NCBI GenBank assembly: GCA_000310025.1
Contig: FN649744.1
Span: 988,587 to 1,052,586 of the forward strand
From: Ectocarpus siliculosus
Lineage: Eukaryota; Sar; Phaeophyceae; Ectocarpales; Ectocarpaceae
DNA: 64,000 nucleotides
Direction of reading: 5' to 3'
The notes beneath the pieces were generated by a model. The model was given only the letters and a program-made list of their open reading frames with translations. It was not told the origin of the DNA and ran no database searches. Below are positions 50,318 to 60,634 of this stretch, one piece after another. Within the stretch, counting starts at the first letter, position 1. Each line of letters begins with the position of its first letter. A program made the position numbers and the translations under genes.

Positions 50318-53300
50318 ATGGGCCCCCCTCCGCCGACTGGTGAGTGAGAGAAACGAGTCGGTCGGGCTGTGTGTAAGTTTGTGAAAGCAAGGTGGAGAAC
50401 GGCGAGCAACCATGCGTTGCTGTTGTGTGGGGTAGGAGAGACGGAGAGGCAGGGAACACGCTTCACGAGAGTAACCTTGTGACGGGCTGGAGGTTGCAAG
50501 CTCACGGGAACGCGTTTGTGCGTGGTCTTGCACCTCTGCCCCTACCCCTCTTGCTATCCCATCACTGTTTCTTGTTGACAACACCGCACCCAATGATTAC
50601 CTCATGCTGTGGGGGGTGGAGCTGGTGTGCCTCATCATGGTTTTTTTGCCAACACACACCCTTGGCGCGGCCACGACCGGCCGGTCCGATTTTGCGGGTG
50701 CACCTTTGCCTTTCCTGTTGTGGTTTGTTCTCGGAGCTCGATTTTGGACGTCGAATTGCTTGGAATGATGCTCCCCCACACAGATATCAACATGCTCCCT
50801 AGGTATATCAAAATCAGCATGATAGCAGGGTTCCCAAGGTCCACAAAGAACAAATACACCGCAAGTAGCCCATTGCAAGGGGATGCCCATACGCTCGCAC
50901 CACTTGGCTCGGGAAGACTTATTTGGCGGTATCTTATGTATTTGCAGCTGAGGTGCTGCTGTGAAATCTGCTGAGCACGCCTCTCTTTTTTGTGCTGTTT
51001 CTCCCTGGGCTGGAAAGTCCACGTTAGTGCCATTCCGCAAACCATTGCTCAACTGAAGCAGAGATCGGGGCTTCAGACCCCCGAAACGTCGCTGAGCCAT
51101 CTATGGCAGGGTCGTGAAGTACTTCTGAATACGGTGTAGGATTTGAATGATTCCATTGAGCATGAGCAACACAACTCATGTAAATAACGAGGGGTTTAAA
51201 TGATACCATCAAGCTGTGCACAAGAAAACACGGTACCTCAAGAGTGCAGAGTAAAGCAGTCAAGTGACAGAAGCCAGGAGTGCAGGCGAGCTTGATCCAA
51301 CCATCAGCCTGTTTGTTGAACCAAGCATGACGCTTCCACAATATATGATTCCTGTTAATACCAATGTTTCTTTCCGTCCGTTCTTTGTCTTTTGTTAAGG
51401 TGAGGCACAGTATGTGATCCTTAGGGCGATCGGGGGTGAGGTAGGAAACACGGCCGCCCTGGCCCCCAAGCTGGGTCCTCTGGGTCTCTCGCCCAAGAAG
51501 ATCGGCGAGGACATCCAGAAGAACACCCAGGAGTGGAAGGGGCTCCCGATCACGGTCAAGCTCACCATCATCAACCGTCAGGTCGGTGTCCGCTGCTGCT
51601 TGTGTATTGCTTGTTGTCTTCGTTGTCTGGTGCTGCGATAGGTTTCGTGTTGTTTGCCGCTTGACCTTCTGTTCTTGGTGGCGGTCATGGTTGCTGTCCG
51701 TATTCACTTCCTATGGTTGTTTCTAGCTTCGAACCGAGAGCATACCAAACATGCAAAGCAACCAGCAATCCGCTTGGTGTTGAGAGTACAAAAAGTAGCC
51801 GCGTTGCTACGGTTGGACGGAACCAGATTTTTCGAATAGCCCGCAAGCGACGCCCGCTGCGCCTTGATTTCTCTCGCGCGTGTGGGGGTCGCTGTAATTC
51901 TGATTGCGCGAGGCGAGAAGCAATCCGGGGGGGAACCCAACATTCGTTCGTCTGGCTCCCCCGGCCGGGCTTGGCCACACCGGACTGGTTGTTACAACCT
52001 TGTGTCTGAATGTGGAATGTACCTGGCCTACATACATGAGCTTTACGTAGCTCAGTTGGACCACACTTGATTTTGTGCGGCGTGCTCAACAGCAGTTTGT
52101 ACTGCTTTGCGAGTTTCTTTCTCGCGCACCGGGTAGTAGACATGAGGCCTTGTCTGTTGGAACTGGCTGTCATTTTCTCTTCTTTTTCTGCTGTAACGGG
52201 CGGGCTAAACTCGTAGATCACGCGGAGGCTGCGCACTCTCTGCTGTCTTGCGTTTGTGGGACACGTCTGAGAGACCACGGTCGATCTACTCGCTGTGCGA
52301 GTAACACGCGACTGTCCCAAACTCTTGTCGCCTTGGCGTTTGTCGCGCTCACCGGTGGCTCTTGCCACTGTTTTCCGCGCCTCAACGCCTTTCGCGACGT
52401 TTTTGGTGGATGGCGAAAACGCGCGCGTGCGTGTGACCAACATCCTCGAAATCTAACGTTCCTCTATTTCTGTGTTCGCCGATTCGTCTTACGTCGGTTG
52501 TTGTCTGGCAATGCCGCCGTCACCACCGCTGCTGCTGTTGGCACTGTCGTCTGTTTTCTCCCACCCACGTACTTCTCCAGGCGACCGTGTCTGTGATCCC
52601 CGCCGCTTCGTCGCTGATCCTCAAGGCTCTCAACGAGCCCGAACGCGACCGCAAGAAGGTGCGTCATGCGCCTGTCCGCTTCCGCCGTCGTGTTGTGTCG
52701 ATGAGAGCTTCGTTTGTAGATGGGGAGCCATTTTGTGGTTATCCAACCGTCCGAGATGAACATGTTTGGGCACTTTGCAACCAAAAATGAGCAGCACCAA
52801 TACGAGTTTTGATGACGGCGGTTCGTGGTCATCCAACAACCGGATGGGCACTTGTTACGTATTAGTGGATAGTACCATAATTGCCTCAAGAAGGCATTTT
52901 GGAAGATTTAGTTCCTCGGATGTAGAGCGGACCTAGGAACGTTCCTGACTTGGGCTGACGAACGGTTGAATGTTTGACGTACTCAGACCTTCAATGTTGT
53001 TTCACGACAAGCGTACAAGAAGGCAATGGAGAGAACGCCCGCAAGCGATGCCCGCCGCGCCTTGATTTCTCTCGCGCGTGTGGGGGTCGCTGCAATTCTG
53101 ATTGCGTGAGGCGAGAAGCAATCCAGGGGGGAACCTAACATTCGTTCGTCTGGCTCCCCCGGCCGGGCTTGGCCACACCGGACTGGTTTTTACAACCCTG
53201 TGTCTGAATGTGGAATGTACCTGGCCTACATATCCTACAACGTTGTTCACCAGATTGTACTTTGTTTGGTTGTTTTTTGCCACCCTTGTCCCCGTCGCGT

Positions 53301-54118
53301 CGTGCCCATTTCGCTGTCGCTGATCTTGTGGCGACCCTAGCAGATGGCCCCTCCCTCCGCCTAACGCGTGTGGGGTGCTTGCGTGGTTCATGTTGTGTTG
53401 ATTTGACAGGTGAAGAACATCAAGCACGATGGCAACGTCACCCTCGACCAGGTGATCGAGATCGCCCGCGTCATGCGCGAGAGGTCCATGGCGCGCACGC
53501 TCGCCGGAACCGTCAAGGAAATGCTCGGCACCTGCAACTCCGTCGGCTGCACCGTCAACGGACAGTCTCCCCGCGACATCCAGGTAATTTTTTTTTTTCG
53601 TCGGTCGTGGTGACATTCGTACGACACCTTACCGAACGAAAACACGGTCATGAAAGGCCTTGTTGTGCGTCGTCGTGCCTTCTTTTCTGATAGTTGTTTC
53701 AAGCCATCCCATTCATCACTCCATAAGGCAAGTACACAGTTCAATTCGTCGCCCCATTTCATGTTCGTCAACATGTGGCGTTACTTTTGTTGACGCGAAC
53801 GGTGATACCAGAGTGTGTCCGGTCGACGCTCGACCCACGAAGGGGTGTCGCCTTTCATCAACTGACCAAACCCCCCTCATCTCTCCCTCTGTCGTTCCCG
53901 CGCCGTGTGTGTTCGCTGTCGCCGGCCATCCTCACCTCTTCATTATTTTTGGGATGTGCGTGGCCCACCTGCTGCTCCCTGGATGCTCGTTGAATTTGGG
54001 GCGCGTACGTCTGTTGTTGACCCGCTCCGGCGGGACTGTCAAAATCTAAATCGGATTCGGGCGTTTGGAAACACAGAGTGGCATCAGCGAGGGAGAGATT
54101 GTCATCCCCGACGAGTAG
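50318..54118 (+). CDS. RPL12: 60S ribosomal protein L12 (uL11), complete, five exons
   Basis: Component of the large-subunit stalk base that contacts elongation factors. Exons: 50318-50339, 51400-51581, 52581-52658, 53410-53583, 54077-54118; they total 498 bp, giving 165 residues, the usual length of eukaryotic uL11. The 22-bp first exon (MGPPPPT plus one base) has a consensus donor (CTG|GTGAGT) and joins to [13 protein letters not shown] in frame. Later blocks are [57 protein letters not shown] and the C-terminus [13 protein letters not shown]. The N-terminus differs from the common MPPKFDP form. Introns 2 and 3 contain copies of the same 195-bp repeat. The gene is divergent from the PNPase gene and convergent with the methyltransferase gene. 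Confidence 0.96.
51840..52034. repeat. 195-bp dispersed repeat, copy A (RPL12 intron 2)
   Basis: Starts CCCGCAAGCG and ends GGCCTACATA. It aligns without gaps to copy B at 53038-53232, with about eight substitutions (about 96% identity). No coding role is apparent; the minus strand is open in one frame in both copies, which may only reflect base composition. Confidence 0.93.
53038..53232. repeat. 195-bp dispersed repeat, copy B (RPL12 intron 3)
   Basis: Same orientation and length as copy A at 51840-52034. The flanking sequences differ at both ends, so the match is confined to this element and is not a larger segmental duplication of the intron. Confidence 0.93.
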
Positions 54119-55854
54119 ACTGGGTTTCGCTTTTTCTGTGTTGCGACATGGTTTGATTTCGGAGAGAGGGGTGTCTTGTCTCGCTTGAAACCTTCACCTT
54201 TTCGCGTGGGAATAAAAAGAGCTTAAAAAACATGTTCTGGCTTGTGGCCGGATGGTTTGCTGCGCTCGGGCTTTTTTGTCGACGCAAGAAGTGACGCATC
54301 TGGTGCGGGGGTTGCCATCTGGACCATCGTTCGTCCGCCCGTTTGCCATCACATTATTTTGGCCAAACGGTTGGGTTGCTTGACGATGGGCAGCAAATGT
54401 TGCACTGCGTGTGTACTTTGAATGCCCAGCGTTGCGGACGGGTCAATGTGCAAGTCACAGATGGCATGCACTACTGGTTCTTTCAGCTAGGCGGCCGCTT
54501 GACCGTACCTACCTCGACAGCTACAAGAGCAACAGCAGCAGCACCACACTGTCCCCCACTCAATCAATATTCATGCTGCTGTTGCGGAGTCTATCTCGCC
54601 CCGCGTAGGAAATGACAGCCTGAAACATGTCCAACCGTGTCGCGAGACCTGGACGTCCAAGTTAGCCCTCCCTGTGCACTGAGTTTGCGAGGCCCCGAGT
54701 TGGCCGAGTGCGGCGAGCCATCCCCCTTGAGTCTCAAAAGGAAACCCGATAATCGGGCATGGGCGTTACACACAGACGGACGTTCATCTCGCGCCCCGAG
54801 CCCAACGGAGCATCCGTCTGCATTTTTTGTGGCCTTCGAAGATGCCGTCGGGAGACAGTATCGGGGCCCCTGACTCGAACGAGAAAAGTCCCCGTTCACT
54901 TCCATGTCAACAGTTGGCCTTCGGCCTAAAACTGCAGCCATTCTTCTGTCCTTTCGCTTGCACGTCAGCACGTTCGCACGTTGTCACATCATCTTCTCTT
55001 GAGACGAGGTCTCGGCATCGTTCTGACACGAAGGTGCGTCAGGAAGGACATCGACTTCGTATTCGTCGGGTGCTCGACGCAGGATTGCACCACCCGTGGG
55101 CAGGGCCTACGGCAGCATTCGAACGCGAAGTCACCTGAAGAGAAAAAAGCTATGCAAAACCGCATCAAATTGCCCATCAAGCCGACGAAGTCTGGGTGAT
55201 GGTCTTTCTTTTGCTTCAACCAGCCGCCGTCCCCCTAATCCGGAGGTTTCGCGAACGGAACCCTTTCGTCCGCCGGTGCTGGTGAATGAAAGACTACCTG
55301 CCCCTGTAAACATCTGAAACCCATCCGGGCACAGAACACTCGCACGCTGGCCAGGCGGTCTCGGCTGGACCTAACAATAACATTTCATCGTCGTTACAGC
55401 AACTGCTGTCCCATGATCGCTTTCACCCGCACAGCTGGCCGCACGAAGTAAGTTGTAAATATATCGGCAGTCATCGTCGCTTGAGGCACCATAGGTGTAC
55501 TTGGCCTCTTAGGTCGTCCAAGCCATCGTTCTCCACGAAGAGATCTCGCATTTGCACCTTTGATTGTAGAAGCATGCGGAGTGTGGGTTAGCGTACGTGC
55601 GTTCTGTGAGATGCATGCGTGAAAGGAGCGCAGGGGGCATGCCAGCACCGGTAAGTGGTATTTTCTACATGGTGTGAAAAGGGGACATCTTGGTACACGC
55701 TTGAAGAGACGGTTGCAGTATACCCTTGTCTCTTTCCATCGCCTTTCAACAAAGCACTCGCACGCTTGAGATGCCTGGTGCACAAGAGCATCGTACCGGC
55801 TGCGTGCATCATGAAGTGGGGGACGACATGTGTACGTAGTCTACAACTTCGCGT
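54119..55854. other. 3' region between convergent RPL12 and methyltransferase genes
   Basis: No gene recognised. AATAAA at 54211-54216, 93 bp after the RPL12 stop, could serve as a polyadenylation signal. The remainder contains only short unsupported open frames on both strands and would hold both 3' UTRs. Confidence 0.45.
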
Positions 55855-58254
55855 TCACATCTCATACCGCCACATCAACACCCCCATCCCTCCCCGTCGT
55901 CTTGGGACACGGGTAAGACTCCAGAAACTGCACACCCCAGGCCAGATAGCCCTCACCGTCTTGATCCGCGTCGCGACGAACCCTTTCTCCTTGGCCAACT
56001 CGAAGAACTTCATGTCCAGCTCTGCCTTCTCGGGATCGTGGTGGGAGAAGCTCACCCACACCGTCGCCGCCGCCGCCGCCGCCGCCGCCGCGGTCGCCGT
56101 GCTTCCCGACCCTCTCCCGAGCAGGCAGCGGTCGCAAGTCTCGAGCAGCTGCGCGTGCTGCGACCGGTTGAAGAGAAGATCGGCCATGATCACCACGTCG
56201 AACCCCTCCCCATCCCCGCCCCCGCCTCCTATCGGCCTCGCACGATGGCAACTCCTCGGGCTTCCTTCTCCTTGCCCATGCACCGACGCAACCTCCTCCT
56301 CTGTACCCGTATCTTGTACCGGCGCCCCGGCGGCGGCGCCACCAAGGTTTGCGTTTTTCTCTCGACCGCTGTCGGCGGCGCCGCTACCGAGGCTTGCGTT
56401 CTTCTCTCCATCACTACTGCTGCCGCCGCCGTTTTCGTGGCGTAATGATAACGAGCTCCCTGTCCGCAGAGGGACGAGGAGGTCCTCCACCGCCTGCCCC
56501 CACACGTGCCCGACGGCGTGGAGGGTGCCTTCGGGCACGAACTCTGGCTGGACTCGGTCGATGTTGATCTGGATGGGGACCATCAGGGCGGCGTCGGTGG
56601 ACGTTGCGTAGTCGGAGATGACGACCTTGGTGGCACCTTTCTGCGGGAAGGAGCAAGAGAAGTTGGTACGTGAAGACGAGAGGCGGGACAACGGGGAGAG
56701 GGGGGCCGGGGGGGTGGGGGGGGGGGGGGAGGGAGCATAATTTTTGGGAGGGGAAGCCTGTGGTCAAACGAAATGAGAAGTAACATACGGCACACGTGCG
56801 GTCCGCTCTACGGCCGGCTGGGCACCGAACCTTTGCTGTTGCAGAGAGCAGGGGTCGATCCAAAATACGTCTGTACAGACAGAAATAATCATGCTCGCTC
56901 AAACCTGTGGCATGCACACACACGAAGAGAAACACACACAGCATGAGCGTATACGCCCGCGTTTCAACGCACTTTCGGGAACAAGTAAACAAGTCCAGAT
57001 ATACGCAGGCACCGGGATAGTGCCGCGACTTCCTGCGGGCGCATCAAGGCAAAGCGCAACACAAGCGTTTTGTCCACTCTCCTCACCAGGGCACAGATGA
57101 GCGCTGGCAGTCCTGCCCCAGCCCCGAGCTCGAGAACTCTCTTGCCCCGGACGTCAAATTCATCTTTGTCCACCATGTCTTAGTGCGCGTGCGTGTCGAT
57201 CGGGTACAGCGCGTCGTCGTAAAACACACGCGCGCATCGGTCGGCAAGCGGACGAGACGACGACGGACGATGGTGTGTGGGAAGTGTTTACCACTTTCGC
57301 GGTGTTAAAAATTGTACGTTGAGTTGATCAGGGTGATGTTGGAGAGAGTTCCACGCAACGCGCCCGCGCCATTTAATCGACCCCGGCGCACGAGGAGAAA
57401 ACAAGGATCGGTGTGCTCGGGATCCTGCGAAGCGCGCGGCACCCCAATACAAAGGCCAAAACTAAAGCCGTCTGTTATGCAGTTGCCGTTGGATGACGTA
57501 GAAAGCAGGGGTATTGCAACGGTAGTGGGCGCTCCAACAGCCGGAACTCCAGAGGTGGTGCCTTCTGCACACCTGCTGCGAGGCGGAGCTCGTGCGCTCA
57601 GAAACGACGTCTACAGTTATCACCCGCACTTGAGCACTTGACAGTTAAGAAATTGATGTAGCATCGTCGAAGAACTCAAAACACAAGAACTTGAGCACCA
57701 TTCATTTGAGAGGCCGGTTAAGAACCCAAAACCTATGTATTGTGGCCATTTCTAGCATACCTAATCCTAGGAACTAAGAACCACAGCGTGGCCAGCACCT
57801 AAATAGAGGGTCGTAAGTGCGGGGGCTAGCCGCAGTGCACCGATAGCCCCCATTATGTACTTCTATGTCTTCATACATACCTGCGAGAAGGAGAGCGGCG
57901 TTCCACAGGCGGTGCCCCCACAGGCTGTGGCGAGAGTTAACCAGGGAGAGTTTCAGGGTCGACGGCCGTGGCGGCAGTGCGCCCCTCCCCTCCGCCGACC
58001 CCTTCGGCGGTGTTCGGGTGTACTCCTCTTCTACTAGCGCCGGGCCCGTTTCTTCTCCTCCAGAGTCGTCGTCGTCACTGAGTCGGGAGAATTTGCGGGG
58101 TTTGATTTGTTGACAGGTTGGAGGATGGGGGTTCGATCGATTGGTTGGCTGAACTGACGATGCTTCGTGTTCTTTGATCCTTCCCTGCCAGTCCGCTGCT
58201 GACTGCGTGTGTGTGTGTGTATTTCCAGCGGGTTCGATGATTCGGCTGGGCTCT
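55855..58254 (-). CDS. EFM7/NNT1-like protein N-methyltransferase (eEF1A methyltransferase family), 5' end unresolved
   Basis: Class I SAM-dependent methyltransferase of the Methyltransf_16 group; yeast Efm7 modifies the N-terminus and nearby lysine of eEF1A. Exons: 57881 to about 58254, 57087-57178 and 55855-56640. The first carries LVNSRHSLWGHRLWNAALLL, the second the SAM-binding motif KRVLELGAGAGLPALICAL, and the third KVVISDYAT, FDVVIMADLLFNRSQHAQLL, TVWVSFSHHDPEKAELDMKF and FFELAKEKGF. The SPLWGH-like entry, the ADLLFN block and the HHDP...FFELA block together fit EFM7 better than the METTL21 relatives. Odd points: a Gly/Ser/Ala-rich insert of about 90 residues before FDVVIM, and a poly-Ala tract encoded by GCN repeats (around 56060-56095). 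The open frame of the first exon has no ATG; an acceptor-like TTTTTGCAG at its upper end (58254) suggests one more upstream exon. Confidence 0.72.
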
Positions 58255-58370
58255 CTGCAAAAACGCTCTCGCCGTCGCAATGGACGAGTGTTTTTTTGTT
58301 AACGGTCGATGTGCCGTAAACAGCATGTGTCGGCGTGCCTGCTGTCTACCGATTTGTAGCCCGTTGCGGG

Positions 58371-58585
58371 CACAGGTGGACGTCCACACCCCTTCCCCAC
58401 AATGTCGGATGCCCTCGCCCCCTTGTGGAGGTCGAACACCTTGGAGAAGACAACCAAGGCCTCGAACTTCGAGGTATTTTTGAGGCCTTGGTTGTTTTAT
58501 CCAAGGTGTTTGACCTTGTCAAGGTCTCCACAAGGGGACGAGCGCATCCGACATTGTGGAGAAGGGGGGTCGACCTCCACCTGTG
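58371..58585. mobile_element. Foldback (MITE-like) element with arms of about 93-104 bp
   Basis: Left arm 58371-58463 and right arm 58482-58585 are imperfect reverse complements over their whole length. Shared blocks include CACAGGTGGA, CCACAATGTCGGATGC, CCCCTTGTGGAG, AACACCTTGGA and ACAACCAAGGCCTC, separated by an 18-nt loop. The arms differ by scattered substitutions and a small insertion. There is no transposase, so it would be a non-autonomous element. It sits between the 5' ends of the methyltransferase and AT-hook genes. Confidence 0.85.
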
Positions 58586-59530
58586 GCCGGCGGCAAATGG
58601 ACAACGATGGCGGCGATGAACAACGATATCTGTAGACCAAATATGCCTTTACAACAGAGAAAAGATTGATGTTGCCATGCAATGCGCCCAACCTGCGTGA
58701 TTGGTTCTCGTTTCTCCATTGGAAAGACGGCAACTGCGCCTGCAGTAGTAGTAGATCATCCCCTGTCTCAAGAACATGAGACATTTACAGACTGCTGTCT
58801 TTGTGAAGTGTTGTATACGGCCCACTTACTTACATGAAGAGTCGAAACTACCAGGGTGTCGACATCATATTTTTCTCATTATACACGTAACTTTGCGTCG
58901 TCATGCGCATTCGCAACAGAAGCAAGTGCATATATCGAATTATTGGACTAATACTGCTGTTGTGAAGTATCCAAAGACAAGATGGATGAGACTCCGCAAA
59001 CCGAGAATTTGAATACTTGCTACAAGGATGTTTCTTCGTGCATGCTTTCAAGTTTACATAGTTTGGTGTACAAGCGCAGTTTATACCTTGCGCTAGCGCC
59101 GTCAAAAAGCCCTCCGAAGCCATCTTGATCTTCCTCCGCCATGAGACTCGCCAAGTCTGTCGATGTCTAGCCAAAGGGCGCTGCGGCTGGCGTGGCGTAA
59201 TCAATGGCTACGCATCTTATGAGGATACACGGCGCCCCGGATACCCTCCCTCCCTCCCCTCCAGTCGGTACCCTGCGTTTGCGTCCCCCCCTCCTGCCTT
59301 TCCTTGCGTTTGCGTCGTGCGTCTTGGGCCGCCTCCATCTCATCACCATTGCTGCCCCTCTCCTTGGCGATTCCGGATCACAGCGCAACAACCACACCGA
59401 GATTGCGCAGAGATTACCCTTTTCCGCTGGGCTTCGTGTCTGCGTTGGACTGGTGTATCTGTTGTAGACTTTTGCCAGAGGGTGTGTCCGGTGTCTCAAT
59501 TAAAAGGGAAACGGTCGACTTTCTTGAACA
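58586..59530. other. Upstream region of the AT-hook gene
   Basis: Nothing recognisable as coding. It lies between the foldback element and the ATG at 59531 and should contain the promoter and 5' UTR of the AT-hook gene. A run of C-rich sequence occurs at about 59230-59320. Confidence 0.4.
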
Positions 59531-60601
59531 ATGACCAACCCCCGCGGGCGGCCTAGGGGCAGGCCGAAAGGCAGCACCAACAAGAAGGCCGCGACCGCCG
59601 CGGGCAAGGCGAAGCAGCAGCACCAGCAGCACCATTTGTCGCCATCCGTGCAGGCGCAGGAGAGGCTGGCCGACTTCGTGGACCTCGCGGTCGTCCCGAG
59701 AGAGGCTGCAAAGAAGGCCACGTCCAGGCTGAACGGGAGCACGCCCTCCCGTGACGCGACTGCTCCTTCCTCCAACGGCAAGAAGGGCAGGGGAAGGCCT
59801 CGCTCCATCTTCCCCTCCCCCGACAACAAGGCGGACGGTGGCGGTGGCGGCAGCAGCAGCAACAGCTCCAAGAAGCGTAAGGCTCGCGACACTGACGAGA
59901 GTAGCGAGGAGACATCTGCTGCTACCGGCGGCAGCAACAAGTCTCACAAGAAGGCGGCCAAGAAGAAGCATGGCCCGAGCCCCAGCCGAGGCGGGACCGG
60001 CTCGTACCCAAAGAGGATCAGGTGCGTGAGAGAGAGAGAGGTGTACCACAGGATAGAAGACGGGGGCTGCGGGTGGGGGGGGATTGCAACTGAACAGCAG
60101 GTTTCAATGATAATAGTAGTTCTTGCCTCGTGCGTGCTCCACTTACGTGTGCTGGTCAAGCACAGCGGTATCGCTAGGCAGTCACCGCACCCACCACGCA
60201 CCCTTCCCTTTGGGGATGCCTGCCACCACAGTAGTACAGCTGGGGCCTGTTGTACTCGGCCTGGTTGCACCTTGTCCTCTCAGTTGTGACGACGCCGTTG
60301 CTGTTACGCGCTCTTTCAAAACCAATGCTATGCTTTACACCTGAAATTCTCCGCCCTTGGGAACATTTTAACATTTACTGATTGCACCGCCCGTCCGATT
60401 CAAAATTTGAACAATAGGAACGCCCCGGACGTCTTCAAGGCCGGGCCGTCGACCAAACCGATGTCGCCTTCCAAGCCCACGGCGACGACTCCCGCCGGCG
60501 GGAAGTCCACCAGCAAGAAAAAGGCCGCCGCTGCCGCAGCAGCGGTGCCAAAGTCTAAGACCAAGTCGCCGGCCGCCAAGAAGAAACCGGCCAAGCCCGC
60601 C

Positions 60602-60634
<33 letters not shown>

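Noticed and set aside
51685-52443. 252-codon minus-strand open frame across RPL12 intron 2
   Set aside because: Runs through the 195-bp repeat and unrelated intron sequence with no recognisable domain; likely a chance frame.
55655-56611. 318-codon plus-strand open frame
   Set aside because: Mirror of the methyltransferase last exon; the minus-strand frame has the SAM-methyltransferase motifs and this one has none.
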